Positions 1-7,989 of a DNA stretch of 64,000 bases are shown one piece after another. The notes under the pieces are model-generated. The model was not told the DNA's origin and did no database searches. It worked only from the letters and a program-made list of their open reading frames with translations. Origin of the DNA: CAZUXY01 sp964624235. Its GTDB lineage: Bacteria; Spirochaetota; UBA4802; UBA5368. The stretch covers positions 6,751 to 70,750 of the forward strand of contig CAZUXY010000020.1 in assembly GCA_964624235.1 (NCBI GenBank). The letters are read 5' to 3'. A program made the translations under genes and the position numbers. Positions within the stretch are counted from its first letter, which is position 1. Every line of letters starts with the position of its first letter.

Positions 1-47
1 CAAAGATAGCCTTCGATGGTTTAAGAAAATTAAAATCCTGAAATTAA

Positions 48-512
48 ATGAAATCAGCAATAAAAAAAGGACGACACGCTGATGATGACAGCCTTTTCGG
101 CCTGCTGTCTTCATATAAATCGTACATTACATATCTTTCACTATTTAAAAGCGAACAAGATGATGCAGCAATCCTCTTCATAACCGACAATCCCAGGAAG
201 TGGGCGCTAATGGAAAAGGAACAATACAAAAATTTCCATCAGATGAAACGGCTCGAGATGGGGGTTAACAGGCTTTCGGTTAAATACCTGTTACCTGAAC
301 ACCTTATAAAGACATCGGGTCCTATTCTGGGTATGAAACTTCCTTCGACAAAAGTCGCAATAGTAAACAATTTAGATAATGATGGGTATTTTATCCTTCA
401 GGCCCCCTTGAAATATATCGATGAGTTTATCCAGTACGTCAAAAAAACCGTTTCCATGACACCCCAGAAGAAATATGAAGTACTTGAGAAGTGTCTTTCA
501 GAAACCACCTAA
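48..512 (+). CDS. Hypothetical soluble protein
   Basis: I do not recognise this 154-residue protein. It has no signal peptide or membrane segment and mixes charged helices with beta-like stretches around residues 95-125. The ATG at 48 is the first possible start because an in-frame TAA lies immediately before it. No good Shine-Dalgarno sequence precedes it, so a start further in is possible. The stop overlaps the ribosome binding site of the next gene (AAGGAG at 511-516), so the two are very probably one operon. No function is proposed. Confidence 0.7.
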   Translation: MKSAIKKGRHADDDSLFGLLSSYKSYITYLSLFKSEQDDAAILFITDNPRKWALMEKEQYKNFHQMKRLEMGVNRLSVKYLLPEHLIKTSGPILGMKLPSTKVAIVNNLDNDGYFILQAPLKYIDEFIQYVKKTVSMTPQKKYEVLEKCLSETT

Positions 513-521
513 GGAGTGGCT

Positions 522-1562
522 ATGAGCCCTGATAATACACAGATGGATCCGCTGGGCGAACAGACCAGGCTGATTAATATGGCCTTAAAATATACTCAGG
601 GGAATCTGGACAAAGCCAGGCTTATGGCCGCAGGGCAACTGGACGATGTGGTGATCATCAAGGGTAAGTATTCAGCGGGGAATCCGGATTTTTATGGAGC
701 CCTTGTGGTATTTTTAAACATAGAAAGCCATTATATCATGAATATAAACACCCTTACCCTGCCTGAAAGCGGCAAGATCGATCGAATGAGAATTTTCGAC
801 GGCTGGAAAACTTTTTACGGTGAACTCATGAGATTGATCGGTGAAGAAGGAATGCGGGACAAGGCAGTATACGAATTTTCGAATCACCTGGCTGATTCGA
901 TGGTCGGATATGATATCTATGATGATCTGGAGAATGCGGATATTGAAGGAGTTACCCAGGTGCTTTCCGAAATAATCGGAAAATTCCATGGTAACAACAA
1001 GGTAAAGTGCCAGATAGAAATGGAAAAGACCAGCTCACTGTCTATGGAGCTTGAAGGAATCCCGACCGAGGCATTCTCCGGTAATGAAATGCCGTCAGGG
1101 GATGATTTGTTGGAAACTCCTGAAGATAAAAAAATGCGGGAAATCGAGGAAGAGGCGAAATACGTAATTCAGGGTAAACTCATAGTGTCGCCGGTTCGAG
1201 GAAAATACATCAACGACATCAAGCCGGGCGAGAATATCAAGGTACAACTTGTCAGCCAGGATGAGATATCAAAAAAAGTGGCAAAAGTACTTAACGCATA
1301 CACGGAAGAAGGTGAGTTCCTGCCGATTAAAGGCAGGGTAAAGGAAAAAATCTCTCTGGGGAAGAGCGGGTATATTATTTATTCTCTGGTTGCAAAAAAT
1401 GTACTGGCGAAAATCATTGAAGAGGAGAATGTAAAAATTGAGATGGACTCGCCGGGAACAGCTGAGAAAACGGATAAAAAAGACACCAGACTGGTTCTTT
1501 ATGTTACACTGCTGCTCGGGCTGGTAATGCTGACATTGATAGTATTGTTCGCAATGCTGTAG
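522..1562 (+). CDS. Hypothetical protein with C-terminal membrane anchor
   Basis: This is a 346-residue protein of unknown family. The only membrane segment is at the extreme C-terminus (about the last 23 residues, LVLYVTLLLGLVMLTLIVLF), so the bulk should face the cytoplasm in a tail-anchored arrangement. Residues about 205-310 look like beta-rich domains, and the stretch just before the anchor is acidic and polar. I chose ATG 522 over an in-frame GTG at 516 because AAGGAG (511-516) is then 5 nt upstream, whereas the GTG overlaps that site. It follows the preceding gene by 9 nt, suggesting joint expression. Confidence 0.75.
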   Translation: MSPDNTQMDPLGEQTRLINMALKYTQGNLDKARLMAAGQLDDVVIIKGKYSAGNPDFYGALVVFLNIESHYIMNINTLTLPESGKIDRMRIFDGWKTFYGELMRLIGEEGMRDKAVYEFSNHLADSMVGYDIYDDLENADIEGVTQVLSEIIGKFHGNNKVKCQIEMEKTSSLSMELEGIPTEAFSGNEMPSGDDLLETPEDKKMREIEEEAKYVIQGKLIVSPVRGKYINDIKPGENIKVQLVSQDEISKKVAKVLNAYTEEGEFLPIKGRVKEKISLGKSGYIIYSLVAKNVLAKIIEEENVKIEMDSPGTAEKTDKKDTRLVLYVTLLLGLVMLTLIVLFAML

Positions 1563-1595
1563 AAAAGACAGAGAAAAGTTAGTTCCCCGGTCACC

Positions 1596-1829
1596 CTATT
1601 CTATATTATATTTTTTGATTTTAGATTTTAAAGTATTCCGGGCAATATCGAGTACCCTGCTGGTTTTCTGCAGGTTCCAGTTAGTCATTTCAAGGGTAAT
1701 TTTGATATACTCGTTTTCTACTCTATCAAGCACTTGTTGGAGTGTTTCATAACCTTCAGGGATCTTGACCGGTTTCTTCCGTCCTTTGGTTGATAGCAGG
1801 ATTTTTTTTTCTAATTGATTCATCGTCAT
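1596..1829 (-). CDS. Fis-like single-domain DNA-binding protein (HTH_8)
   Basis: The 77-residue protein ends in a Fis/NtrC-type helix-turn-helix. Residues about 47-77 follow the family pattern of an acidic helix, a turn, then SRVLDIARNTLKSKIKKY, where RNTLKSKI is the recognition helix. The N-terminal half contains a basic patch (KGRKKPVK) and lacks an obvious receiver or AAA+ domain, so this is a free-standing Fis-type protein rather than a fragment of a sigma-54 activator. The start at 1829 has GAGGAG 4-5 nt upstream. It is convergent with the membrane-anchored gene. It is likely a nucleoid-associated protein or small regulator; targets are unknown. Confidence 0.8.
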   Translation of the reverse strand: MTMNQLEKKILLSTKGRKKPVKIPEGYETLQQVLDRVENEYIKITLEMTNWNLQKTSRVLDIARNTLKSKIKKYNIE

Positions 1830-2252
1830 AGTACTCCTCTGTACAATGCAATGCTGGATATATATAATTACAAAAACCGATTTGTACCATTTTCACTCAT
1901 GTCACTTCAGCGGAGGCATCAGCGTTTCTGATTTATCTGAAGTTTCGGGTGCCGATGTTTTTCAATGTTAATAATTCATGAATTCATTACAAGTAAAATT
2001 TTTTATATATAATAATTGTAGAATTTCCTATTATTTATTAAAATACTCAATAAATTCATAAAGAGCAATATACCGCAAAAGCATTATAGTGGCTGGGTGG
2101 GTATATTAGTAAACAGAGCTTCCAATGTACATTCCGATCCATTGTTAATGTCATTGTTTCGAAAGCAAGTTTCGCATGCTTTGGTATGCAGAAATTGCGA
2201 AATACCGGGATTTTAAAAGTATATATTTAACAGTATAGTATGTATTTATTAT
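1830..2252. other. AT-rich intergenic region between divergent genes
   Basis: This stretch of 423 bases separates a minus-strand gene from a plus-strand gene and becomes strongly AT-rich from about 1970 onwards. It should carry both promoters. TATA-like hexamers occur close to both starts (for example TATAGT near 2235), but no convincing paired -35 and -10 elements could be fixed. No ORF, tRNA or repeat is seen. Confidence 0.5.
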
Positions 2253-3182
2253 ATGCACAATAAAAAAGTAAATATACACAGGATAATTTTGATATTTATT
2301 TCCATGATGTGGGCATTTATTTTACTGATGTCAATGCAACCGTTTTTAAAAAACATAAAATTACATGCTCAAATGCCGGACTGGCTTCTCGTTCGTGACA
2401 GTGAGGGAAACCGGTATTATATGGCTCCGACAGGCAGGTTTTATTTAAAAGATAAACCGGAACAAGGTCTTAAACCGGTTTCCCGTGAAGGCCTGGAGTA
2501 CTGGTTTACGACGGGGAAAGAACTCCTGCGGGAGGGAAAAAAGGCCGATGGTTTGAGAATAATGAAATCAATTCTCGCATTGCCTCCTGAAGACGGAAAA
2601 GTCGCTCGTTTCCAGAAAATGGCATCAAAGGAAATCAACAGGGTCATCCGGTTTGAAGGTGACCGTTTCGGTGGCCTGAATGAAAAGGCGGCGATAATTT
2701 TTATAAAATCGGGGAACGACCAGGTCATTGTCAATGATGTTATGAGGTATCATATCCGCATTAGTGGCTCAATGGAAGTGTTAAGAGCGCGTGCGCGAAA
2801 CAGTAAAGGTTATAAATACCATGGTTTATTGATAGGGGTCAGATTTATCGCCCCTGTAAATAAAAAAGCCGTTGATGGGTATGACTACCTGATGGGCATT
2901 GATTCTGAGCATTTTCATTACCCCCAGGGGACCCTGGCTGTGATGGAAAACAACTGGAGGAAAAACCTTGGACCGGATACGTTTCGTCGAATAAAAGTTC
3001 ATAGAGATGATGAAAGGGTGGTATACGAAATTGATGATAATGCTTCATCATATGCAGGTCTGGAATCTTTTATCGTCAGGGGACGACAGGGATATTGTAT
3101 AAGATTGCTGACCGCTAAAAAGGTGTTCCAGGAAAAGAAGGGCGAATTACTTAAAGTAATAAAAGCAATAAGGACGATCTGA
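2253..3182 (+). CDS. Hypothetical exported or membrane-anchored protein
   Basis: This 309-residue protein starts with a basic N-terminus followed by one hydrophobic segment (residues about 10-30), which fits a signal anchor or uncleaved signal peptide. The remainder would be periplasmic. Residues about 75-120 look helical and TPR-like (FTTGKELLREGKKADGLR). The C-terminal half is a mixed alpha/beta region of unknown family. The gene converges with the PilZ gene, with 3 nt between the stops. I cannot assign a function. Confidence 0.75.
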   Translation: MHNKKVNIHRIILIFISMMWAFILLMSMQPFLKNIKLHAQMPDWLLVRDSEGNRYYMAPTGRFYLKDKPEQGLKPVSREGLEYWFTTGKELLREGKKADGLRIMKSILALPPEDGKVARFQKMASKEINRVIRFEGDRFGGLNEKAAIIFIKSGNDQVIVNDVMRYHIRISGSMEVLRARARNSKGYKYHGLLIGVRFIAPVNKKAVDGYDYLMGIDSEHFHYPQGTLAVMENNWRKNLGPDTFRRIKVHRDDERVVYEIDDNASSYAGLESFIVRGRQGYCIRLLTAKKVFQEKKGELLKVIKAIRTI

Positions 3183-3185
3183 TGT

Positions 3186-3608
3186 CTATTCTTTGTCCAG
3201 ATCCAGGGCATCATCAATATCCCCGGTCTTATGATTCTTTTCGGTACCATCCGAATCCATTTCGCTGGTTTCGGCCTTTTTCAATAGATAAGAGTATTCA
3301 TTATTGAAAGTTTCAATAAACTTTTCGATATCACTTTCATTGTTCTCGAATTGTACTCCGACCTCCCTGCCGTTGACTCTTACCACTTGACCGGTTAGCA
3401 GCACTTTCTTCGTCTTGAAGGGAAATTTGATTACAAGCTGATCATTCTTGTTTAAAATGGCATTCCTTAGAAAACACATGCCACCGGCACTGACGTCAAT
3501 AAGGTCTACCTGATAGACCTGGTCATTCGAGTGGATTTTATATTCGACCTGCAGTGTCGGGGTCTTTACGCGGGGATGGGTTCTTTTGTCAAATGCGTTT
3601 CTAATCAT
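3186..3608 (-). CDS. PilZ domain protein, probable c-di-GMP receptor
   Basis: The 140-residue protein is a single PilZ domain with a charged tail. Both c-di-GMP-binding motifs are visible: RTHPR (RxxxR) at about residues 9-13 and DVSAGGM (D/NxSxxG) at about 38-44, followed by the family's beta strands up to about residue 85 (NGREVGVQFEN). The last 30 residues are acidic and look disordered. There is no catalytic domain, so this is an effector that reads the messenger. It is the last gene of a minus-strand run of envelope genes, 10 nt after the GNAT gene. Confidence 0.9.
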   Translation of the reverse strand: MIRNAFDKRTHPRVKTPTLQVEYKIHSNDQVYQVDLIDVSAGGMCFLRNAILNKNDQLVIKFPFKTKKVLLTGQVVRVNGREVGVQFENNESDIEKFIETFNNEYSYLLKKAETSEMDSDGTEKNHKTGDIDDALDLDKE

Positions 3609-3618
3609 CTGCTTCTCT

Positions 3619-4086
3619 TTACATGTTTTTTTTATAAATCAGTGCTGTTTCACCACAATTGTCCTTATGCTTGCAATGATCGCAGTCTTTCCATATTTTT
3701 TCGGGTAATGAGTCTTTGTTTACCTCATGAAATCCTAGTTTTCTAAAAAAAACCGGTGAAAAGCTGAGTGCGAATATCTTTGCAGCAGGGAACTCCTTCA
3801 AGAGCGAACCAATGAGTTCACGAACCAGTGATCCGCCGATACCCTTTTTAAAATATTCTTTCACCACCGCGAGCGACCTGATCTCTTTGAGCTGTGTACC
3901 ATAATCAAAATGAGAGACCACCCCGATGATGTTGCCGTTTATCTCGGCAACAAAGAATGTTTGTATGGTATCGGTTATATCCTCCCTTGAGCGTTCCAGG
4001 ATAATACCCTCTGAAGAAAACACGGAGAGAATGGAAAAAATCTGTTCAGTGTCTACGATTAGAGCTTTTCGAATTATATACTGCAT
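3619..4086 (-). CDS. GNAT N-acetyltransferase, resembles short N-acetylglutamate synthase
   Basis: This 155-residue GNAT protein carries the acetyl-CoA-binding signature YFKKGIGGSLV (residues 78-88) and the downstream motif FFRKLGF (about 113-119). The segment SLPEKIWKDC, with cysteines at about 135, 138 and 144, is like that of the stand-alone short N-acetylglutamate synthases (ArgA type), which catalyse the first step of arginine synthesis. Other GNATs acting on small amines or amino acids cannot be excluded. No arginine gene is nearby. It sits 1 nt after the SPOR gene, probably on the same transcript. Confidence 0.75.
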   Translation of the reverse strand: MQYIIRKALIVDTEQIFSILSVFSSEGIILERSREDITDTIQTFFVAEINGNIIGVVSHFDYGTQLKEIRSLAVVKEYFKKGIGGSLVRELIGSLLKEFPAAKIFALSFSPVFFRKLGFHEVNKDSLPEKIWKDCDHCKHKDNCGETALIYKKNM

Positions 4087-4087
4087 T

Positions 4088-4699
4088 TTATCGTTTCAAT
4101 ATGCATGCGTTTCCAGACCAGGCCTTATTAGAATAGGCGGTTATTTTTTTCAAGGAGATTTCCGCTTCCTGCTGGGTTTTGAATGGTCCGACGAATACTC
4201 GGTATTGACGGCTGTTCTTTGACAGAATGACGGTATGTCCGCGGGCGCTTAAAAAGCCGGCTATATCGTAAGACTGGTCCTTGCTGAATTCACTCCCGAT
4301 CCTTATAACAAAGGGATACTCGTTTTTTGGGAACAGTTTTTTTCCGTTTTCCTTTTCCTGTTTTTCGTCTTTGTTCTCCTTTACCTGGGCAACGGCATCA
4401 TCCTTTAAAATCGAGCTTACCTTCTTCCCCAGGCCGTTCATGGCCTGTTTTGTATTTTCATCAACCAGGGGATTCTTGGATCCTGAAGCGAATTTTATTC
4501 CTATGACGATGCCTACGGTAAAAGAAATGATGCATAGGGCTATAATGAGGGACATGATGCGATTCGCACGATTCCGTCCTCTTTCCGTTTCCTGGTGATA
4601 AACGTTCGTTAGTCGTGAAAAGTATTCCGGATCCTGCGCGTCAAATTGTGGAGGACAACTCCTTCCTGGTTTTCTGGTATAAAAATCCATGTTTTGCAT
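4088..4699 (-). CDS. Bitopic membrane protein with C-terminal SPOR domain
   Basis: From the ATG at 4699 the protein has 203 residues: a polar cytoplasmic part (1-47), one transmembrane helix (about 48-70), a charged Lys/Glu-rich linker, and a SPOR fold at about 130-203 (FVIRIGSEFSKDQ, YRVFVGPFKTQQEAE). SPOR domains bind glycan strands stripped of peptides at division septa, so a periplasmic role in cell-wall remodelling is likely. An in-frame GTG at 4774 would add 25 residues but lacks a ribosome site, whereas AGGG stands upstream of 4699. Its neighbours are also envelope genes. Confidence 0.8.
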   Translation of the reverse strand: MQNMDFYTRKPGRSCPPQFDAQDPEYFSRLTNVYHQETERGRNRANRIMSLIIALCIISFTVGIVIGIKFASGSKNPLVDENTKQAMNGLGKKVSSILKDDAVAQVKENKDEKQEKENGKKLFPKNEYPFVIRIGSEFSKDQSYDIAGFLSARGHTVILSKNSRQYRVFVGPFKTQQEAEISLKKITAYSNKAWSGNACILKR

Positions 4700-4847
4700 A
4701 TTTTCATTCCCTATGTCATAGATGTGATCCCGGTTTCTGTGTTCAGCAACGGGAATCGCCGATATCAACGGCACAACGGGACGGCCGTTATCCGGAGGTA
4801 CAATTTATTTTTCGACAGGGGGAAGTGTTATTCTTAGGAAAATATTC

Positions 4848-5573
4848 TCACATCGAAGATTTAACTGCTCTTTGCAGGGCGCTGATTTCTTTGATTTTAA
4901 GTAGTCGGCAATATCCCGAATTTATTCCGCTCAAGCGTACAGGTCCGAATCCGGTTCTTTTCAATTTTTTCACCCGGTATCCAAGATTTTGAAAGGTAAG
5001 ACGCACCTGTCGTTTTTTACCCTCCCTGATGATGATCTTAATGGATTTTCCCGATTTTCCGAGCCGGGTAACGAAGGCGGGATTCGTTTTCCGTCCATAC
5101 AGAAAAATGCCGTTTTCCATTTTCTGTTTATCTTCATCTTCGAGAGGGCGGTCGATCTCAACCAAATACTCTTTCGGGACTTCGAATTTTGGATGGGTCA
5201 GTTTGTAAGCCAGCTCTCCATCATTGGTAAGTAAAAGCAGGCCTTCAGTGTCGCGGTCCAATCGGCCTACGGGCGCAAGACCGGGTTTTCTGTACTTGGA
5301 CGGGATCAATTCCATGACAATCGATCTTCCTTCCACATCCTCGGCAGCGGTAATAAATCCTTTGGGTTTATTGAGCATCAGATAGATATAGGTATCCACC
5401 GGTCTCATCGGTCGGTAGTCAACCCGCACCTCGTCGGCTTCGATGTCAACTACCCGTCCCAGATCGGTTATAGTCTTCCCGTTGACTGTAACTCTCCCTT
5501 CTGTAATGTACCGTTCTACCTTTCTACGCGATCCCAGACCGCAAAGAACCAGAAATTTATTTATTCTCACCAT
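4848..5573 (-). CDS. rluB: RluB/RsuA-family pseudouridine synthase
   Basis: The protein has an S4 RNA-binding domain (about residues 1-50, with MVRINKFL and CGLGSRRKVER) and a catalytic domain with the family signature GRLDRDTEGLLLLTNDG. The aspartate in GRLD, about residue 106, is the catalytic base. The family isomerises uridine to pseudouridine in 23S or 16S rRNA; RluB (23S) is the commoner assignment but RsuA or RluE specificity is possible. I start at ATG 5573 because the S4 domain begins there, although the frame is open 44 codons further. It overlaps the end of the SH3 lipoprotein gene by 17 nt, which suggests translational coupling. Confidence 0.88.
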   Translation of the reverse strand: MVRINKFLVLCGLGSRRKVERYITEGRVTVNGKTITDLGRVVDIEADEVRVDYRPMRPVDTYIYLMLNKPKGFITAAEDVEGRSIVMELIPSKYRKPGLAPVGRLDRDTEGLLLLTNDGELAYKLTHPKFEVPKEYLVEIDRPLEDEDKQKMENGIFLYGRKTNPAFVTRLGKSGKSIKIIIREGKKRQVRLTFQNLGYRVKKLKRTGFGPVRLSGINSGYCRLLKIKEISALQRAVKSSM

Positions 5574-6315
5574 TGGTTTTGTTCTTTTCACCCTCTGCAG
5601 GTTTTTCAGTCTCTTTGGCCTCATTTTCGGATGCATCGTCGGAAATTTTCGTGAAACGCAATTCCGATTTGTCCTTATCAGCTTCAAGATAATACATCTG
5701 GCCACGCTTTACATAATTCAGAATCTGCCCGAAGGTCGTTTTGCCGATAAAAACCAGTTGTTTCTGTTTGAAGTCGAAATTGTATTCTCCTTCGAGTACA
5801 GCACCGCCACGAAGTGATGACCGGTATTTGCCTTCTTCCAGCATTTCCAGGGAGTGATTGGTAAATTCGCTTCTCTTGTTTACGCTCCACCATTTACCGG
5901 AAAGACTCTTCCTCAACTCCTGCTCCTCTTCTTTTTTCAAGTTGATAACATAATTCTCTGCCGTGTTTTCCTGGTTCTGCTTGAAGGTTTTAATATTTTC
6001 ACCGTAAACCCATCCGGACATGCCATTATCGAGTTGTATCTTGTACCAGAAATTACTGGTTTTCCCTATCCAGCTTTTTTCATGGGATACGTCAACGATT
6101 ACCACCTTTTCGCCCTTTTTTAACTGGACCACACGGGATGAATAAATTATTGGATCTATTCTGATAGAGGTGTTGTCGGTTACGATAATGCCCAGAAGAG
6201 TTTTTTTACTTTTCGGCGCCGCCATTTCATCCTTTCCTGATTTGCAGGAAAATCCCGGGGTAAAGAAAAACATCAGAATAAGAAACGTGACAATATTAAT
6301 CTTGATATTGTTCAT
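5557..6315 (-). CDS. SH3-domain lipoprotein
   Basis: The 252-residue protein has a signal peptide ending in the lipobox GFSC, with Cys24 as the predicted lipidation site. Residues about 40-112 are a bacterial SH3 domain (TSIRIDPIIYSSRVVQLKKGEKV, then WYKIQLDNGMSGWVYGENI), a fold usually linked to cell-wall or peptide binding. The region about 140-225 resembles lipocalin-like beta strands and is followed by a Glu/Lys-rich tail. It is most likely a periplasm-facing or surface lipoprotein. Its end overlaps the start of the pseudouridine synthase gene. Confidence 0.85.
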   Translation of the reverse strand: MNNIKINIVTFLILMFFFTPGFSCKSGKDEMAAPKSKKTLLGIIVTDNTSIRIDPIIYSSRVVQLKKGEKVVIVDVSHEKSWIGKTSNFWYKIQLDNGMSGWVYGENIKTFKQNQENTAENYVINLKKEEEQELRKSLSGKWWSVNKRSEFTNHSLEMLEEGKYRSSLRGGAVLEGEYNFDFKQKQLVFIGKTTFGQILNYVKRGQMYYLEADKDKSELRFTKISDDASENEAKETEKPAEGEKNKTNGENK

Positions 6316-6504
6316 AGAATGTACCTGAAACCTCGAAAGACGCTGACTGCGTTGATGTGAAATACAGGCCTTCTTTTACTATGAAGGCCGTATCTGGCGT
6401 CAAGAATCTTTTTTATATGTCAATACAGGCATGAGGGTATAAACTTGCTTTAATGTCATGAATGTTTCAGCGTATAAAGAATTGTGAACCCGGATCGTAG
6501 GAAA

Positions 6505-7251
6505 TCAAAACACGATTCGCATACCGACCACCGCGTAATGAAACATTGAAAAGGTATACACCTCGTCGTTATCGGCACCCCCCTCGAGCATGCGGTAGCC
6601 CGCCTTAACAACAATATTGGGACTGAAACGATAGGTTAAGGCTGCCAGTATGTCTTCAGCTCTTCCCTGTTTTGCGGCAAGGGCGTCTCCCTCGAGCAGG
6701 AAACCGAAAGGCCGTGCGAACAACCATGACAACCTGAAATTTACGAGAGGTACAAAGCCGGTGTTTTCTTTTTCTGCACGCCGATTGCCGTCGGACATAC
6801 TGATCGAGGCGTCTCTGATTTTTGCCGTAATTCCCAGCCCTGCGGTGAAGGATTCATTTTGATAAAAATCGAACCGATAGGTCAATCGGTATGAATCGAA
6901 ACGGAAGCGGGTGGAAACATCCGAACCCGCGGTGAAGGTTGTTCCCTTAAACACGACGTCACGGTCAATTTTTCCCGATGAGTGGAGCCTGAGGGGTGCT
7001 GCCAGGAAAGAAACGGTATGCTTCGAGAAAAAAGTATAACCCGCCTGCATTCTGAAAAAATAAGAGGTTTCAGGTTTAATATCTTCTGTAAGAGATATTC
7101 TGGTCCCCGAGTCTCCCGGTATACGGACATCGTTGTATCCACCGAATACCGCGCCTGTTTCAAGGTCCCAGAAGGGTTCCGCATCGGCAGCAACGGAAAT
7201 CAATGCCGATGCTGCGGTAATGAGCAGCACTGCAGAAAAACGGAGTCTCAT
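6505..7251 (-). CDS. Small outer-membrane beta-barrel protein
   Basis: From ATG 7251 the product has 248 residues: a signal peptide (MRLRFSAVLLITAASALISVAADA) and then alternating aromatic strands ending in a C-terminal Phe (VVGMRIVF), as in OmpA/opacity-type barrels. It is probably a porin-like or structural outer-membrane protein. The frame stays open 86 codons upstream to 7509, and a decent ribosome site precedes an in-frame ATG at 7482. The signal peptide makes 7251 the better start; the upstream part is discussed as a possible separate, frameshifted gene. Confidence 0.75.
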   Translation of the reverse strand: MRLRFSAVLLITAASALISVAADAEPFWDLETGAVFGGYNDVRIPGDSGTRISLTEDIKPETSYFFRMQAGYTFFSKHTVSFLAAPLRLHSSGKIDRDVVFKGTTFTAGSDVSTRFRFDSYRLTYRFDFYQNESFTAGLGITAKIRDASISMSDGNRRAEKENTGFVPLVNFRLSWLFARPFGFLLEGDALAAKQGRAEDILAALTYRFSPNIVVKAGYRMLEGGADNDEVYTFSMFHYAVVGMRIVF

Positions 7252-7514
7252 TAAAAAACGTTTTCCGAATCTGGTGCGGTCCTGACACGAGGCGGTGTTG
7301 AACCGGCTCTTTTTTGATAATTTTACTGACGCTGACCGGATATCGACTGCGGTCCAGGTAATCGGTTTTCTTTTTATCTGTCTGGAGGTATAGAACATGC
7401 TTCTTCCCGGAATTAAACTCTGCGCTAACTGTAATACCGGCGCAGGTGAAAAGTTTTTTATTACACACATCGGGGATATCATGAATTCCACCCTTCTAGT
7501 TAATATCACTGGTG

Positions 7515-7685
7515 TTATTTAAAGCAGCCCAGTTGACAACCCTTTATTTTAATCTTAAGTTCATTGCAGGTTTTCCCGACCACTGCGGGGCTGACATTGA
7601 GCCGCAGGGCGATCTCCAGAGCGTCCTGGCAGGAAATCCTGCCTTCAGAAGAATGTTCTTTCAATACCGCAGCAATTTTTTCCAT
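7515..7685 (-). CDS. Small helix-turn-helix-like protein with C-terminal QLGCF motif
   Basis: This 56-residue gene is short but well supported. It has ATG at 7685, a strong AGGAGGAG ribosome site 9 nt upstream, and a clean stop. The protein begins MEKIAAVLKEHSSEGRISC, continues with a helix-turn-helix-like stretch (ALEIALRLNVSPAVVGKTCNE) and ends KIKIKGCQLGCFK. From memory this matches a family of very small proteins, seen in deltaproteobacteria and others, that end in KIxxCQLGxF; I know of no established function. Cysteines at 19, 40, 50 and 54 could bind metal. It is the first gene of the minus-strand run that ends at 3186. Confidence 0.8.
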   Translation of the reverse strand: MEKIAAVLKEHSSEGRISCQDALEIALRLNVSPAVVGKTCNELKIKIKGCQLGCFK

Positions 7686-7989
7686 GGATATTTACTCCTC
7701 CTGTACCTCCGTAAGATCATTTACTGTAACTGATATTATTGGATAGATGAGGCAATTAATTTCAATATTTTTACAAGGAAAAACTACAAATAAGATTTGG
7801 TTACCACAGATTAACATTATCACCGGCAGGGAGGAAAGCAGACACACGAGTATTCCCATAAACTTTTAAATCCAGCAATGGTAAACGTTGTCCTGTTGAT
7901 CATGGATTCTTCCTTGACTGTTGGATTATCATATAGTAACATGTACGGGATTTTTGTTCACTCAGTAATGTGCAGATAGAGGAGGTATG
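7686..7989. other. Intergenic region between the divergent small-protein and gltS genes
   Basis: This gap of about 300 bases holds the strong ribosome site of the minus-strand small gene near its left end and a promoter-like element for gltS at 7914-7942. The middle is AT-rich with no ORF or repeat that I can support. Confidence 0.5.
7914..7942 (+). promoter_or_regulatory. Candidate sigma-70-type promoter of gltS
   Basis: TTGACT at 7914-7919 and TAACAT at 7937-7942 are separated by 17 nt. The -10 matches the consensus at four of six positions. It would give a leader of about 40 nt before the gltS start. Confidence 0.4.

Noticed and set aside
6367..6389. GGCCTTC/GAAGGCC hairpin between the barrel gene and the SH3 lipoprotein gene as a terminator
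   Set aside because: The seven-pair stem lacks a T-run on the minus strand, so a terminator call is not justified.
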